Shown here one piece after another: positions 34,806-44,015 of a stretch of DNA of 64,000 nucleotides (positions are counted from its first letter, which is position 1; every line of letters starts with the position of its first letter). Under the pieces are notes generated by a model. The model worked only from the letters and a program-made list of their open reading frames with translations. It was not told where the DNA came from and did not search any database. This stretch comes from Ferdinandcohnia humi_A (GTDB lineage Bacteria; Bacillota; Bacilli; Bacillales; Bacillaceae_L), in the NCBI GenBank assembly GCA_047608075.1, contig JBLKRX010000001.1, positions 186,001 through 250,000 of the forward strand. The letters are read 5' to 3'. A program made the position numbers and the translations under genes.

Positions 34806-36038
34806 ATGACATTAACAAAGAAAATTCTACTAGGTTTAGGTTTGGGCGCAATTGTTGGATTTATTTTAAATATGACTTCTCCGGATCTATTCGAGACACT
34901 GAACACGTGGGTATTTGTTCCATTAGGTAAGATTTTCCTCAATTTAATTAAGATGCTAGTTGTTCCGATTGTCTTTGTATCTATTACTCTAGGTGTTGCC
35001 GGTCTCGGTGATCCGAAAAAATTAGGAAGAATTGGCGCCAAAACTATTTCTTACTTTCTAGTAACAACTACTATTGCCATCGTTATTGGTTTAGCACTTT
35101 CAGCAGTTATTCAACCTGGTGCTGGTGGTGGATTTGATACGGAGGGCGCTCAGTATGAAGTAACCGATGCCCCACCAGTTATGGACACGTTATTAAATAT
35201 GATCCCTACAAATCCAGTTACAGCAATGACTGAAGCAAACATGCTACAAATCATTACGTTCTCTGTTTTTATCGGGTTAGCATTAACGGTATTAGGTGAA
35301 AAGACAAAGGGAATATTAAATCTCTTTGAACAAGCAAATGATATTATGATGTATCTAGTTAACCTTGTGATGAAGACTGCACCATATGGTACATTTGGTT
35401 TGATTGCAACTGCAATTGGAAGTCAGGGGTATGACGCGATTAAAGCAATGATATCTTATTTCTTAGTGGTACTCGCTGCCTTACTCATTCATTCAGTAGT
35501 TACTTATGGTGGAACGGTTGCTTTTTTAGCGAAGCGTAATCCAATCGAATTTTTCAAAGGCTTTGCACCAGCGATGACTGTTGCCTTCAGTACGTCAAGT
35601 AGTAATGCCACCTTACCAGTTTCTATGGAAACTGCTCAGAAAAATTTAAAGGTTCCTGAACCTATTAGTAGCTTTGTTCAACCTTTAGGTGCAACCATCA
35701 ACATGGATGGAACTGCAATCATGCAAGGTGTTGCAACATTTTTTATTGCACAAGCGTTCGGTTATGACTTAACATTTACACAAATCCTGATGGTTATTTT
35801 AACAGCCGTTCTTGCAAGTATTGGTACAGCTGGTGTTCCAGGTGTTGGATTAGTAATGTTAGCAATGGTGTTGCAGTCTGTTGGGTTACCTCCAGAAGGG
35901 ATAGGTCTTATAATTGGTATCGATCGATTACTTGATATGACTCGTACAGCTGTTAACATTACTGGAGATGCGGCATGTGCTGTTTATGTAGCAGAAACAG
36001 AAAAGAAGCATTTGGATTTGGATAAAGCTTCAGCTTAA
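34806..36038 (+). CDS. Dicarboxylate/amino acid:cation symporter (DAACS; GltP/GltT-like)
   Basis: This 410-residue membrane protein has the family hallmarks: the Ser-rich hairpin (FSTSSSNATLPVSME, near residue 262), NMDGTAIMQG near 300 and the C-terminal DRLLDMTRTAVNITGDA substrate and cation site. It imports glutamate, aspartate or C4-dicarboxylates with Na+ or H+. Ribosome site GAGGAGG. The c-di-AMP riboswitch in its leader ties it to turgor control; glutamate is a major counter-ion for potassium. Confidence 0.93.
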   Translation: MTLTKKILLGLGLGAIVGFILNMTSPDLFETLNTWVFVPLGKIFLNLIKMLVVPIVFVSITLGVAGLGDPKKLGRIGAKTISYFLVTTTIAIVIGLALSAVIQPGAGGGFDTEGAQYEVTDAPPVMDTLLNMIPTNPVTAMTEANMLQIITFSVFIGLALTVLGEKTKGILNLFEQANDIMMYLVNLVMKTAPYGTFGLIATAIGSQGYDAIKAMISYFLVVLAALLIHSVVTYGGTVAFLAKRNPIEFFKGFAPAMTVAFSTSSSNATLPVSMETAQKNLKVPEPISSFVQPLGATINMDGTAIMQGVATFFIAQAFGYDLTFTQILMVILTAVLASIGTAGVPGVGLVMLAMVLQSVGLPPEGIGLIIGIDRLLDMTRTAVNITGDAACAVYVAETEKKHLDLDKASA

Positions 36039-36052
36039 AAGCATTTTTGCTC

Positions 36053-36086
36053 AAACCGACAGGTCTTCATCCCCTGTCGGTTTTAT
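36053..36086 (+). terminator. Terminator after the symporter
   Basis: AACCGACAGG pairs with CCTGTCGGTT across nine bases, followed by a T-rich tail. Confidence 0.85.
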
Positions 36087-36303
36087 TTTATCTATCATAG
36101 TGTTCTGCTCCAATTGGTGGTATCAGGTTACTATTGCTATGAAATAAGTTGTAATTATCCATAATACTTATTTCACATTAATCTATACCATAATAATCAA
36201 CAATTTATGAAATTAGAACCAATTGATTCAAATAATGAATTCAAAATACGTTATAATAACTGTATGAGTATTACTAGTTGAATTTAGGTTGGAGGACAAA
36301 AGA

Positions 36304-37032
36304 ATGGTGGTTAATAAAGGGTCAGTTAGGGAAATGACTATACATAGCAAGGTACTAAATGAGGAAGTCGAACTTATTATTTACTTACCTGCTACCTATT
36401 CCCCACTTTATAAATACAATGTGTTGATTGCTCAGGATGGACGAGACTATTTTACCTTAGGAAGAATTACTCGAGTAGCTGATGAACTATTACATACGAA
36501 CCAAATCGATAATACTATCATTGTTGGAGTACCATATAAAAACGTTGCAGATAGACGTGATAAGTATCATCCTGATGGGACAAAGCATCATTTATATAAA
36601 CGCTTCTTAGGTGAAGAGCTTGTGCCATTTCTTGATCGAGAATACCCAACCTATCAAATGGGACTAGGACGTTCTTTAATAGGTGATTCTCTTGGAGCTA
36701 CAGTCTCGCTATTAACAGCTCTAGATTATCCTCATACATTTGGAAAGGTCATCATGCAATCCCCATATGTAAACGAAGAAGTATTACATAAGATAGAAGA
36801 GTTTCAGGCTACACAATTAATTGAGCTGTATCATGTAATCGGCACTAAAGAAACAGAAGTAAAAACAACTAGAGGTGAAGTAGAAGATTTTCTCACACCG
36901 AATCGCAAGCTTCAAGAGATAATTGTAAAAAAAGGATACCCCTATTTTTATGAAGAGTTTGATGGAACTCATACATGGACATATTGGCAACCAGATTTAC
37001 CAAGAGCTCTAGCGTATATGATGAAAATGTAG
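36304..37032 (+). CDS. yjcH: Putative esterase, YjcH-like
   Basis: This 242-residue alpha/beta hydrolase of the esterase-D type has nucleophile motif GDSLGAT (near residue 140), an LIAQDGRDYF strand, an acidic residue in the HVIGTKETE region and the catalytic His in DGTHTW. Size and linkage to yjcG and yjcF match B. subtilis YjcH. The ATG at 36304 follows TTGGAGGA; the TTG at 36289 overlaps that site. Substrate unknown. Confidence 0.85.
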   Translation: MVVNKGSVREMTIHSKVLNEEVELIIYLPATYSPLYKYNVLIAQDGRDYFTLGRITRVADELLHTNQIDNTIIVGVPYKNVADRRDKYHPDGTKHHLYKRFLGEELVPFLDREYPTYQMGLGRSLIGDSLGATVSLLTALDYPHTFGKVIMQSPYVNEEVLHKIEEFQATQLIELYHVIGTKETEVKTTRGEVEDFLTPNRKLQEIIVKKGYPYFYEEFDGTHTWTYWQPDLPRALAYMMKM

Positions 37033-37269
37033 ATTATTTCTAATTCCGATATATAATCAAGAATAAAATTTTGGTATAATAGAATTACTATTTTTGGTAG
37101 TAAAATTACTCTTTAAGAATAGCGTAATAGCTAAGGTTTTTCACTTCTGCACGTTCAAACGTATTTTCTTTTAACGAGTAGAAAGATACTTAGATTCCTC
37201 TATTTTCATAGAGGTGTTGTACAACGTACTTAATTCAAATTAAAAACCACTTTTAGGGAGGGCTACACA

Positions 37270-37785
37270 ATGAAATACGGCATTGCACTCTTTCCATCCA
37301 AACAGCTACAAGATTTTGCTAATTCTTATCGTAAACGATATGATACGCATTATGCGTTAATTCCGCCACACTTAACATTAAAGAATGCTTTCGAGGCATC
37401 CGATGAAGAAATTAAGGAAATATCAAGAGAGCTTGAGAACATCGCAAAACAAACAAGGCCAATTCAGTTGAAGGTTCTTAAGGCTAGCTCATTTTATCCG
37501 GTAAATAATGTAATTTATTTAAAGGTTGAACCAAACGAGGAACTTATGAATTTGCATGAATCCCTTCATTCTGGTTCCCTGTCGCAAGAAACTGAGTATG
37601 CATTTGTACCACACATCACAATTGGGCAAAATCTCTCTAGCGATGAGCACTCTGATGTGTTTGGTCAATTAGGGATGTTAAAAATAGAGCATGAAGAAGA
37701 AATCGACCGTTTCCATTTACTATATCAATTAGAGAATGGTTCTTGGACTGTGTATGAAACATTTCGTTTAGGAAGGGATCGTTAA
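37270..37785 (+). CDS. yjcG: YjcG family protein, 2H phosphoesterase fold
   Basis: This 171-residue protein, the same length as B. subtilis YjcG, has two HxTx motifs, HLTL (near 39) and HITI (near 119), the signature of 2H (2'-5' RNA ligase-like) phosphoesterases. It probably acts on a cyclic or 2'-5' phosphodiester in RNA. The ribosome site is GGGAGGG. The GNAT gene starts seven bases after its stop. Confidence 0.92.
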   Translation: MKYGIALFPSKQLQDFANSYRKRYDTHYALIPPHLTLKNAFEASDEEIKEISRELENIAKQTRPIQLKVLKASSFYPVNNVIYLKVEPNEELMNLHESLHSGSLSQETEYAFVPHITIGQNLSSDEHSDVFGQLGMLKIEHEEEIDRFHLLYQLENGSWTVYETFRLGRDR

Positions 37786-37792
37786 TTTATAC

Positions 37793-38218
37793 ATGGAAGC
37801 AAAAATTGTAACTACTGCTAAGGAAATTGAAGATGCATACAAAATTAGGAAAATTGTATTTGTAGATGAGCAGAATGTGCCTATTGAAGAAGAAATCGAT
37901 CAATATGAGGACAGTGCTACACACATTGTACTTTATGATAATTCCGAGCCTGTAGGTGCGGGACGTTTTCGCGAAGTTGACGGCTTTGGGAAAGTTGAAC
38001 GTATTTGCGTACTTTCCACTCACCGTAAAAAGGGTGCAGGAAATATAATTATGGATAAAATTGAAGGTCTCGCAAAAGAACGGGGCTTTACAAAAGTAAA
38101 ATTAAATGCACAAACACATGCAGAAGCATTTTATAAGAAATTAGGATATGAAACTGTTTCTGATATTTTTATGGATGCTGGTATCCCGCATGTAACGATG
38201 ATCAAAGAATTACCCTAA
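37793..38218 (+). CDS. yjcF: GNAT-family N-acetyltransferase, YjcF-like
   Basis: This 141-residue GNAT protein has the acetyl-CoA loop region VERICVLSTHRKKGAG (near 70-85) and the C-terminal AEAFYKKLGYETVS motif. Size and position next to yjcG match B. subtilis YjcF. It is likely cotranscribed with yjcG. Acceptor unknown. Confidence 0.88.
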   Translation: MEAKIVTTAKEIEDAYKIRKIVFVDEQNVPIEEEIDQYEDSATHIVLYDNSEPVGAGRFREVDGFGKVERICVLSTHRKKGAGNIIMDKIEGLAKERGFTKVKLNAQTHAEAFYKKLGYETVSDIFMDAGIPHVTMIKELP

Positions 38219-38246
38219 AAACACGTTATTTTTAACGTGTTTTTCT
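38217..38246 (+). terminator. Terminator after yjcF
   Basis: AAACACGTTA pairs with TAACGTGTTT, followed by T-rich sequence. It overlaps the yjcF stop. Confidence 0.85.
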
Positions 38247-38310
38247 TTTTCACATCAATGAAAGGATAAAAATAAGACCGAATGCTCATCCTACTGTAAG
38301 GGGTGAAACG

Positions 38311-38985
38311 ATGGAATATTTTAGAATAGTTCTGGACTTGTTTTTTGGACTGTTTGGGTTACTTATTATCACAAAAATCCTTGGTAAAACGCAGATTACA
38401 CAAATAACTGCTTTTGATTTCGTTTCTGCACTTGTACTGGGTGAGCTTGTGGGAAATGCAGCGTTTGACGATAAAATTGGTATATTCCAAATCATATTTT
38501 CAATTCTTGTGTGGGGAATATTGATTTACTTAATAGAATTGGTTACACAAAAGGTTCGGGTAACTAGAGCACTACTCGAAGGGAAACCAACTATTGTCAT
38601 ACACAAAGGGAAGATTATTAGAGAGCATCTTCGCAAAAATAAGCTAGATATTAATCAGCTCCAGCATCTATTGCGATCAAAGGGAATTTTCTCAATAAGA
38701 GAGGCTGAATATGCAATTTTAGAAACAGATGGATCAATTAGTGTATTAAAGAAATCCCTCTATGAACCTCCAACACGTCAGGATTATCAGATGGAGTCGC
38801 GGTTAGTAAGACTTCCCATTACCTTGGTTAGTGATGGCGAGCTAATCTTAGAAAACTTAAAAGAAAGCGGTTTTACGGAGCCATGGTTAATGGAAGAAAT
38901 AAGGAAACATGGTGTAAATAGCTATAAAGAATTATTAATTGCCGAATGGCGTGAAGACGAGGGCTTACATGTTCAAAGACTCTAG
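38311..38985 (+). CDS. DUF421 membrane protein (YetF/YcaP family)
   Basis: This 224-residue protein has three N-terminal helices followed by a cytoplasmic DUF421 domain with GKPTIVIHKGKI near residue 90 and IREAEYAILETDG near 130, and a second small domain with LVSDGELILENL. Members are common in sporeformers; function is not established. Ribosome site AAGGGGTG. A larger paralogue lies at 40478. Confidence 0.88.
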   Translation: MEYFRIVLDLFFGLFGLLIITKILGKTQITQITAFDFVSALVLGELVGNAAFDDKIGIFQIIFSILVWGILIYLIELVTQKVRVTRALLEGKPTIVIHKGKIIREHLRKNKLDINQLQHLLRSKGIFSIREAEYAILETDGSISVLKKSLYEPPTRQDYQMESRLVRLPITLVSDGELILENLKESGFTEPWLMEEIRKHGVNSYKELLIAEWREDEGLHVQRL

Positions 38986-39004
38986 CCCCCTCCTCTTTTT
39001 TCTT

Positions 39005-39250
39005 TTATATACTTGAGTCATACAGTAAACCAAGCCCTGTTATTTGGGCTCGTAATTCATCCCTGCCATGGCGAAGTTTTTTTCGTGGTGAAGGTTTTAT
39101 TACTTGTTGTTTTTGGTGATATGTTTTAGGATTTGGTTTCAACGATGTTGGTTGTATACGATGGAGTTGAAGGTTATTTATTTGATAAGAGGTTGTACGG
39201 TTCATATATTGGTTATATTGCTCATGATTGATCGGTAGGATATATCCCAT
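39005..39250 (-). CDS. Conserved-looking small hypothetical protein, 81 residues
   Basis: Starts MGYILPINHEQYNQY. It is Gln, Asn and Tyr rich at the N-terminus and basic in the middle (KPSPRKKLRHGRDELR). The ATG at 39250 lies nine bases after AGGTG; the GTG at 39262 overlaps that site. No family recognised with certainty. It sits next to spore genes on the same strand, so a sporulation role is possible. Confidence 0.6.
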   Translation of the reverse strand: MGYILPINHEQYNQYMNRTTSYQINNLQLHRIQPTSLKPNPKTYHQKQQVIKPSPRKKLRHGRDELRAQITGLGLLYDSSI

Positions 39251-39518
39251 GCTAAAATTCACCTACTTTCAACTTACCCCATTCTCTACTAGATCTTTTA
39301 TGTATAGTTTGTACATCTGTAAAGATTGGGGAGCTTTTTAAAATAGAGTACGTATATACATTTCATTTTATTAGGGTATGATTGTCATGTTAGAAAAATG
39401 TTAAGTGTAGTAAATAGACTATCCTTACTCTAGGTTTCACTAACAACGAAAGTTATCGCTGGTTCACTACATCCCACCATAAAATAAATGGCCTGACTTA
39501 TTCGCCAGACCATGCCAG
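39251..39518. other. Intergenic, nothing recognised
   Basis: A gap of about 270 bases. It holds the upstream region of the 81-residue gene. No sigma-K-like box or hairpin was convincing. Confidence 0.35.
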
Positions 39519-39773
39519 TTATTTTTTATTAATCATTTTTGCAATTGTTCCGAAATCCATTTTCTCATCACCATTGACAATACTATTGACTATTTTGTCT
39601 TCTAACTGTTTGGATACTGGTTTGTTGGCAATTTGAGAAACCCTTCTAATGACGGATCTAACCGTTTTTTCATCCTTAAAATTTGCATTTTGCAAAGAGT
39701 TTGCTAGCTCGAATACATCCTGCATATTTACGCCTGTTTTCTTTTCAATATTTTTAAAAAAGTTATTATCCAT
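39519..39773 (-). CDS. spoVIF: Stage VI sporulation protein F
   Basis: This 84-residue protein opens NNFFKNIEKKTG and continues MQDVFELANSLQNANFKDEKTV, the pattern of SpoVIF (YjcC, about 87 residues in B. subtilis). It is needed for late coat assembly and spore resistance through control of late mother-cell genes. An excellent sigma-K-type promoter lies 26 bases upstream, as known for the B. subtilis gene. Ribosome site AAGGAGG. Confidence 0.92.
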   Translation of the reverse strand: MDNNFFKNIEKKTGVNMQDVFELANSLQNANFKDEKTVRSVIRRVSQIANKPVSKQLEDKIVNSIVNGDEKMDFGTIAKMINKK

Positions 39774-39798
39774 TTCGAAGCCTCCTTACATTGTGGTA

Positions 39799-39826
39799 TA
39801 TTCTATGACCCTAGTTCCTAAGTGGT
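39799..39826 (-). promoter_or_regulatory. Sigma-K promoter of spoVIF
   Basis: On the minus strand, AC is followed after 17 bases by CATAGAATA, a full match to the sigma-K pattern. Confidence 0.75.
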
Positions 39827-39930
39827 GCTGATTCGTGAGAAAAAAACGTAAGAAAAACGCCTAGAAACAAGTGTAAAAAGGGAAAGTACGAGCCCAAGGA
39901 CTCGTACTTACATAAGGAGTTGTTCATTGT

Positions 39931-40065
39931 TTAGTTATAGAAAGAAGCACCAACAATGATTAATAGGATGAACAACACAACGATTAATACGAATGTTGAA
40001 CCGCCATAGCCGCCTCCGCCGTAGCCGTAACCACCATAACCATAACCACCATATCCGTAGCCCAT
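39931..40065 (-). CDS. yjcZ: YjcZ family sporulation protein
   Basis: This 44-residue protein has a 22-residue Gly/Tyr repeat (GYGYGG units) followed by one hydrophobic helix STFVLIVVLFILLIIVGAS, the classic YjcZ form. The ATG at 40065 follows GGAGGTG. A sigma-K-type promoter is upstream and spoVIF lies just downstream, as in B. subtilis. Probably a small membrane or coat protein of the spore. A start-less paralogue is at 22174. Confidence 0.9.
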   Translation of the reverse strand: MGYGYGGYGYGGYGYGGGGYGGSTFVLIVVLFILLIIVGASFYN

Positions 40066-40097
40066 ATATAGCACCTCCTTATCAAAAGAGTACATTA

Positions 40098-40125
40098 TAA
40101 AATATGTTGACCTAGCAGAATGTGT
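40098..40125 (-). promoter_or_regulatory. Sigma-K promoter of yjcZ
   Basis: AC, 17 bases, CATATTTTA on the minus strand, about 33 bases before the ATG. Confidence 0.72.
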
Positions 40126-40167
40126 GAGGACAAGAGCACAGAACAAAAGCGGAAATTACTTATGGAC

Positions 40168-40395
40168 CTACTCTTCAAATATTTTTTCTAATTCTGCTTG
40201 CCTCTTTGACAACCAGCTATCGAGCTCTGCAACCCTTGATTCTATGTCATTCTCAAAACTCTGACTCTGCTTTTCTAGCTCATTTAATCCCTCTTCATTT
40301 TTTGCTGCCCATTTATCAAGTTTTGCTTTTGCTTCCTCATGATCTTTATAATAATCCGTAACAAATCTTTCTAACTCGCTCTCAAACTTACTCAA
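40168..40395 (-). CDS. Small charged coiled-coil protein, 75 residues
   Basis: Almost entirely helical and rich in Glu and Lys (SKFESELERFVTDYYKDHEEAK, then LNELEKQSQSFEN and SKRQAELEKIFEE). The start is the TTG at 40395, eight bases after GGAGG. No Cys, membrane segment or known domain. Unknown function. Confidence 0.6.
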   Translation of the reverse strand: MSKFESELERFVTDYYKDHEEAKAKLDKWAAKNEEGLNELEKQSQSFENDIESRVAELDSWLSKRQAELEKIFEE

Positions 40396-40477
40396 ACTTA
40401 ACACCTCCTGTAGTACCTACTATGTATAAAATGAAAAGAACAGGCAGAGTGAGCCTGTTCTTTTCATACATTTATAG

Positions 40478-41341
40478 TTATGAATTTTTAAAATAGGGGG
40501 TTATGCTTTCCTCCATATTTTTAAGTTGTTCCGCATGCTTTATGTACTCTTCTTTAACACTTTGTAATTCTGCTTGAAGGGCAAGACGCTTGAAATCCAG
40601 CTGATTTTTCCTTAATGATGCGAGAAGCTGTTGAATTAGGACTGGAGGCTGATTCTGCACTTTATCATCATATAAATCAAGATTCAATTCTCCAAAGTTA
40701 TCAACCTGCGCCAAGAATACTTCTTCTGGTTTTACCCCTTTCTTTTTTAGTTCGTTTTTTAGCCAGTCTTCACTAAATCCATGAGCTGCTAATGGTTGAT
40801 CTAAAATAGTACCATCCATGATGATTGCCTGTGGCTCCTTAATCGTTGGTGGGTTACTAAAAATATCGCCTACGGTTAACGGTTGTTTGGCTTTCTTAAG
40901 TAACACGCTAATATCTCCACTTGGCTCTAAAGCTGCAAATTCCACATCTGCGACTTGAAATACATCCTTTTTCCTTAATTGCTCTAATAATTCATCTGCT
41001 GTATATTTTTCTTTTTTCAGATGTTCTTCTAGAATTTTTCCATCCTTTATAAATACTGTTGATTTACCTTCTGCGAAATCACTAAACCGTTTGCTTTTTA
41101 ATGAAATTAAAGAAACAACATGAGGGAAAAGCAGCCATACCAATATACTCGTTATTCCTGCTGGGAGGTCTTGCTCTATATCCAAAGAAATACTAGCGGC
41201 AATACTTCCAATCGTTATGCCAAGGATATATTCAAAAAATGATAGCCGCCCTAGCTGTTTTTTTCCTAGAAGTTTCATAATTAAAAATAAGCCAATAATG
41301 ACTGAAAGTGACCTGATTCCGACTTCTATCCAATTGGGCAT
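40478..41341 (-). CDS. DUF421 membrane protein, long form (YkjA-like)
   Basis: This 287-residue protein has three N-terminal helices (IIGLFLIMKLLGKKQLGRLSFF), a DUF421 domain with GKSTVFIKDGKILEEHL and VADVEFAALEPSG, and a C-terminal coiled-coil tail (LQSVKEEYIKHAEQLKNMEE). The length fits the YkjA subgroup. The start is the ATG at 41341, seven bases after GGAGG. Function of the family is not established; it often accompanies sporulation genes. Confidence 0.85.
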   Translation of the reverse strand: MPNWIEVGIRSLSVIIGLFLIMKLLGKKQLGRLSFFEYILGITIGSIAASISLDIEQDLPAGITSILVWLLFPHVVSLISLKSKRFSDFAEGKSTVFIKDGKILEEHLKKEKYTADELLEQLRKKDVFQVADVEFAALEPSGDISVLLKKAKQPLTVGDIFSNPPTIKEPQAIIMDGTILDQPLAAHGFSEDWLKNELKKKGVKPEEVFLAQVDNFGELNLDLYDDKVQNQPPVLIQQLLASLRKNQLDFKRLALQAELQSVKEEYIKHAEQLKNMEESITPYFKNS

Positions 41342-41564
41342 GAACATACCTCCACCATCTTATACTTCGGCTAATTAGTTTAATCTTCAAATATTTTACA
41401 GTTATAGCTTGCATCATTTTACAAATTTATATAGTGCTAAATCAAAATATTTTTCACCACCTGAAACTAACATACACCATCTCCTATTTACCACTTTGTC
41501 TCAGACAAAAAGCGTTCGAAATACATACTAATAATGGAAGCAACAGTAGGTAAGGAGGGTAAAC

Positions 41565-42272
41565 TTGAGTGAGTTAAACATTTTTCTATCCTTCGGAGCT
41601 GGTTTATTATCGTTTCTTTCGCCTTGTTGTTTACCGTTGTACCCTGCTTTTTTGTCCTATATTACGGGTTTATCGATAGATGAACTTAGGGAAAATAATG
41701 TACTTTTGAGAAGACGTGCTTTCCTGCATACGTTTTTCTTCTTACTTGGATTCTCACTTATTTTTATTGTATTGGGTTTATCAACTTCACTCCTCAATCA
41801 TCTCTTTTATCAATATAGTGATTTAATCCGACAACTTGGAGCTATATTGATCCTTTTCTTTGGTCTAATCGTTAGTGGGCTATTGAGATTGAATTTTTTA
41901 CTAAAAGAAAAAAGAACTTACTTTAAAAACCGTCCTGCCGGATATATAGGTTCTATACTTATTGGAATTGGCTATGCTGCTGGCTGGACGCCATGTGTAG
42001 GACCCATCCTTGCTACTGTTATAAGTATGAGTATATATACTGGAAACGGACTACTTAATATGCTTGCATATATAGCAGGCTTCTCGATTCCCTTTTTTGT
42101 TATGTCCTTTTTCATTAGTCAATCTACTAATATTAAAAAATATAGTGGGCAATTTATGAAGTTTGGTGGCTATCTAATGATTTTGATGGGGATTTTTCTC
42201 TATTTTGACTGGTTAACAAAAATAACAACGTATTTAACAAACTATGTTTATAAGGGATTCACAGGATTTTAG
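41565..42272 (+). CDS. ccdA: Cytochrome c biogenesis / thiol-disulfide protein CcdA
   Basis: This 235-residue protein, the same length as B. subtilis CcdA, has six helices. It carries the redox Cys pair in helix 1 (SPCCLPLYPAFLSYITG) and in helix 4 (GWTPCVGPI). It carries electrons from thioredoxin to extracytoplasmic thiol-disulfide proteins such as ResA and, in spores, StoA. The start is TTG behind GGAGGG. Confidence 0.93.
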   Translation: MSELNIFLSFGAGLLSFLSPCCLPLYPAFLSYITGLSIDELRENNVLLRRRAFLHTFFFLLGFSLIFIVLGLSTSLLNHLFYQYSDLIRQLGAILILFFGLIVSGLLRLNFLLKEKRTYFKNRPAGYIGSILIGIGYAAGWTPCVGPILATVISMSIYTGNGLLNMLAYIAGFSIPFFVMSFFISQSTNIKKYSGQFMKFGGYLMILMGIFLYFDWLTKITTYLTNYVYKGFTGF

Positions 42273-42320
42273 GAAAGTTTTACTTCTGGGTGTGTAGCAT
42301 TGCTTCTAATACAAATGCAT

Positions 42321-42353
42321 AAAACAGGCAACCCTTATGAAAGGTTGCCTTTA
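42321..42353. terminator. Bidirectional terminator between ccdA and sat
   Basis: AGGCAACC pairs with GGTTGCCT. The hairpin contains the sat stop codon; T or A runs flank it on both sides. Confidence 0.8.
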
Positions 42354-43486
42354 CTCATACCCTTTATTAAAATCTCGACTACCTCTGGACGGCTAAATTC
42401 CTTCGGTGGTACTTGACCGTTGCGGAGCATTTCTCTAACCTTTGTTCCTGATAAGATGAGATGGTCCTCGGAGGAATGAGGACAGGTTTTGAAGGATGCC
42501 ATCCCTAAGCATTTCTTGCAATAAAAACTATGTTCAAAGAATAGCGGTGAAATGCCAAGTTCCCCTTCTTGGAACTTGAGGAATATCTTTTGTGCATCAT
42601 ATGTTCCATAGAAATTTCCAACACCTGCATGATCTCGGCCAACAATAAAATGTGTGCATCCATAATTTTTCCGAACAATCGCATGAAAAATTGCTTCTCG
42701 TGGACCTGCATATCTCATCGCAGCAGGAAAAACTGCAAGCTGGACTCGCTGCTTAGGATAATAAAGATTGAGTAACGTCTCATAGCTTTCCATTCTAACC
42801 TTTGCAGGTATATCATCTGCTTTTGTTTCCCCTACTAATGGATGTAAAAGTAATCCGTCTACGGTTTCTAATGCACATTTTTGAATGTATTCATGTGCGC
42901 GGTGAATGGGATTTCTGGTTTGAAATCCTACCACTGTTTTCCAACCTCTTTTTACAAATTCTTCTCTTGTTTGTTGTGGATCCATATAATAATTATGTGC
43001 ATGCTCTTTATGTGGACGTTTTACGAGGGTAATCTGCCCCGCCAAATAGACATTTCCTCGATTTAATAGTTTACTTACGCCAGGGTGAGTAAGTTCAGTC
43101 GTACCATATACTTTTGCCGCTTCAACTATTTTATCTGGCTTATACATTTCTTCGAGCTCTAGAATCCCGTATACAGTCCCCTTGTGTAATAACTTCACGT
43201 GTTCTCCTATTTGAAGCTTTTCAGCACTCTCTTCTGAAACTGGTAATGTGATCGGAATGCTCCAAACTAAACCATTGGAAAGCCTCATTTCATGAACAAT
43301 GCAATAATAGTCCTTCGAGCCAACAAATCCCTGTAAGGGACTGTATGCGCCGTTTGCAATCAATTCCAGATCAGATAAAGTGATAGAGTCAATCTCTACC
43401 TCCTGATGGGCTAACAAATTTGTTACGTCTATATCGAAATTAAAGCGATTCACTAGGGTTCCACCATGAGGTATATTTTTTGTCAT
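42335..43486 (-). CDS. sat: Sulfate adenylyltransferase (ATP sulfurylase)
   Basis: This 383-residue enzyme makes APS from ATP and sulfate. It has the nucleotide motifs QTRNPIHRAHEY (near 192) and GRDHAGVG (near 286), and a C-terminal zinc-like set of Cys and His (FYCKKCLGMASFKTCPH). It is a monofunctional bacterial type without a fused kinase. With cysC at 56863 it supplies PAPS; no assimilatory reductase gene is nearby, but four sulfotransferases are. A dedicated sulfation role is therefore more likely than cysteine synthesis. Confidence 0.95.
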   Translation of the reverse strand: MTKNIPHGGTLVNRFNFDIDVTNLLAHQEVEIDSITLSDLELIANGAYSPLQGFVGSKDYYCIVHEMRLSNGLVWSIPITLPVSEESAEKLQIGEHVKLLHKGTVYGILELEEMYKPDKIVEAAKVYGTTELTHPGVSKLLNRGNVYLAGQITLVKRPHKEHAHNYYMDPQQTREEFVKRGWKTVVGFQTRNPIHRAHEYIQKCALETVDGLLLHPLVGETKADDIPAKVRMESYETLLNLYYPKQRVQLAVFPAAMRYAGPREAIFHAIVRKNYGCTHFIVGRDHAGVGNFYGTYDAQKIFLKFQEGELGISPLFFEHSFYCKKCLGMASFKTCPHSSEDHLILSGTKVREMLRNGQVPPKEFSRPEVVEILIKGMSKGNLS

Positions 43487-43506
43487 TTAATCACTCCTAT
43501 TGATGA

Positions 43507-43866
43507 GAAAAGCGTAAGCGCCTTTAAAAGATGAGCGTCAACAAAGAGCAGCCACGTCCTGTGGTGAACGTTGACGTCAGCACTCCCCAAATTGCAATGT
43601 ATTTTATTCGTGCGATGATTATGCTGCCGGAGCTTTCCTTGTCCTGTGCAAGTCCGACAAGTAAATGTTCTGTGGCAAAAAAGTCGCTCTCTGACTTTTC
43701 TTGACACAGGATAATTGACCTCGAGCTGCTTAAAGCACTAAGGAAGGCTTCTAGGAGAGTAATCTCCGCATGGAACAGGCTATGCTTGTTCCGAAAGCTT
43801 TACGCAAGATAATCCCAGAAGCTTATTCGAGATTAAAACTGGCTAGGCTGCTTGCGCTAGACATCG
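43507..43866. repeat. Probable dispersed intergenic repeat element
   Basis: About 360 non-coding bases in the 529-base gap 43487-44015 bounded by imperfect inverted ends: GAAAAGCGTAAGCGCC at the left, and GGCTGCTTGCGCT at the right. Inside are short structured motifs (GTCAACAAAGAGCAGCC, then GGTGAACGTTGACGTC). The ends resemble the AGCG-AAGCGCC-bounded repeats scattered in many Bacillaceae genomes. Copy number cannot be tested here. Confidence 0.45.
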
Positions 43867-43931
43867 AAAACTATGTTGAAAATTTTATACTTACTTTGCT
43901 TTCTAAAAATCTTTCTTTTATACCTCTGCCG

Positions 43932-43970
43932 AAAAACGAGTTGCTTTCTCAGAAAACAACTCGTTTTTTC
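43932..43970. terminator. Terminator after the Lys/Glu/Arg-rich gene
   Basis: AACGAGTTG pairs with CAACTCGTT, with T runs on both strands. It ends transcripts from 44016 on the minus strand. Confidence 0.8.
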
Positions 43971-44015
43971 CTAAGAATTTCGTGTCATGCTATCTTTACT
44001 TTCTCGTTGTTATGC

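Noticed and set aside
42505..43066. Several 60-76 residue frames on both strands inside sat
   Set aside because: All are shadows of the well-conserved sat coding sequence.
43487..43769. S-box or T-box riboswitch upstream of sat
   Set aside because: I looked for the SAM-I core and the T-box sequence and found neither.
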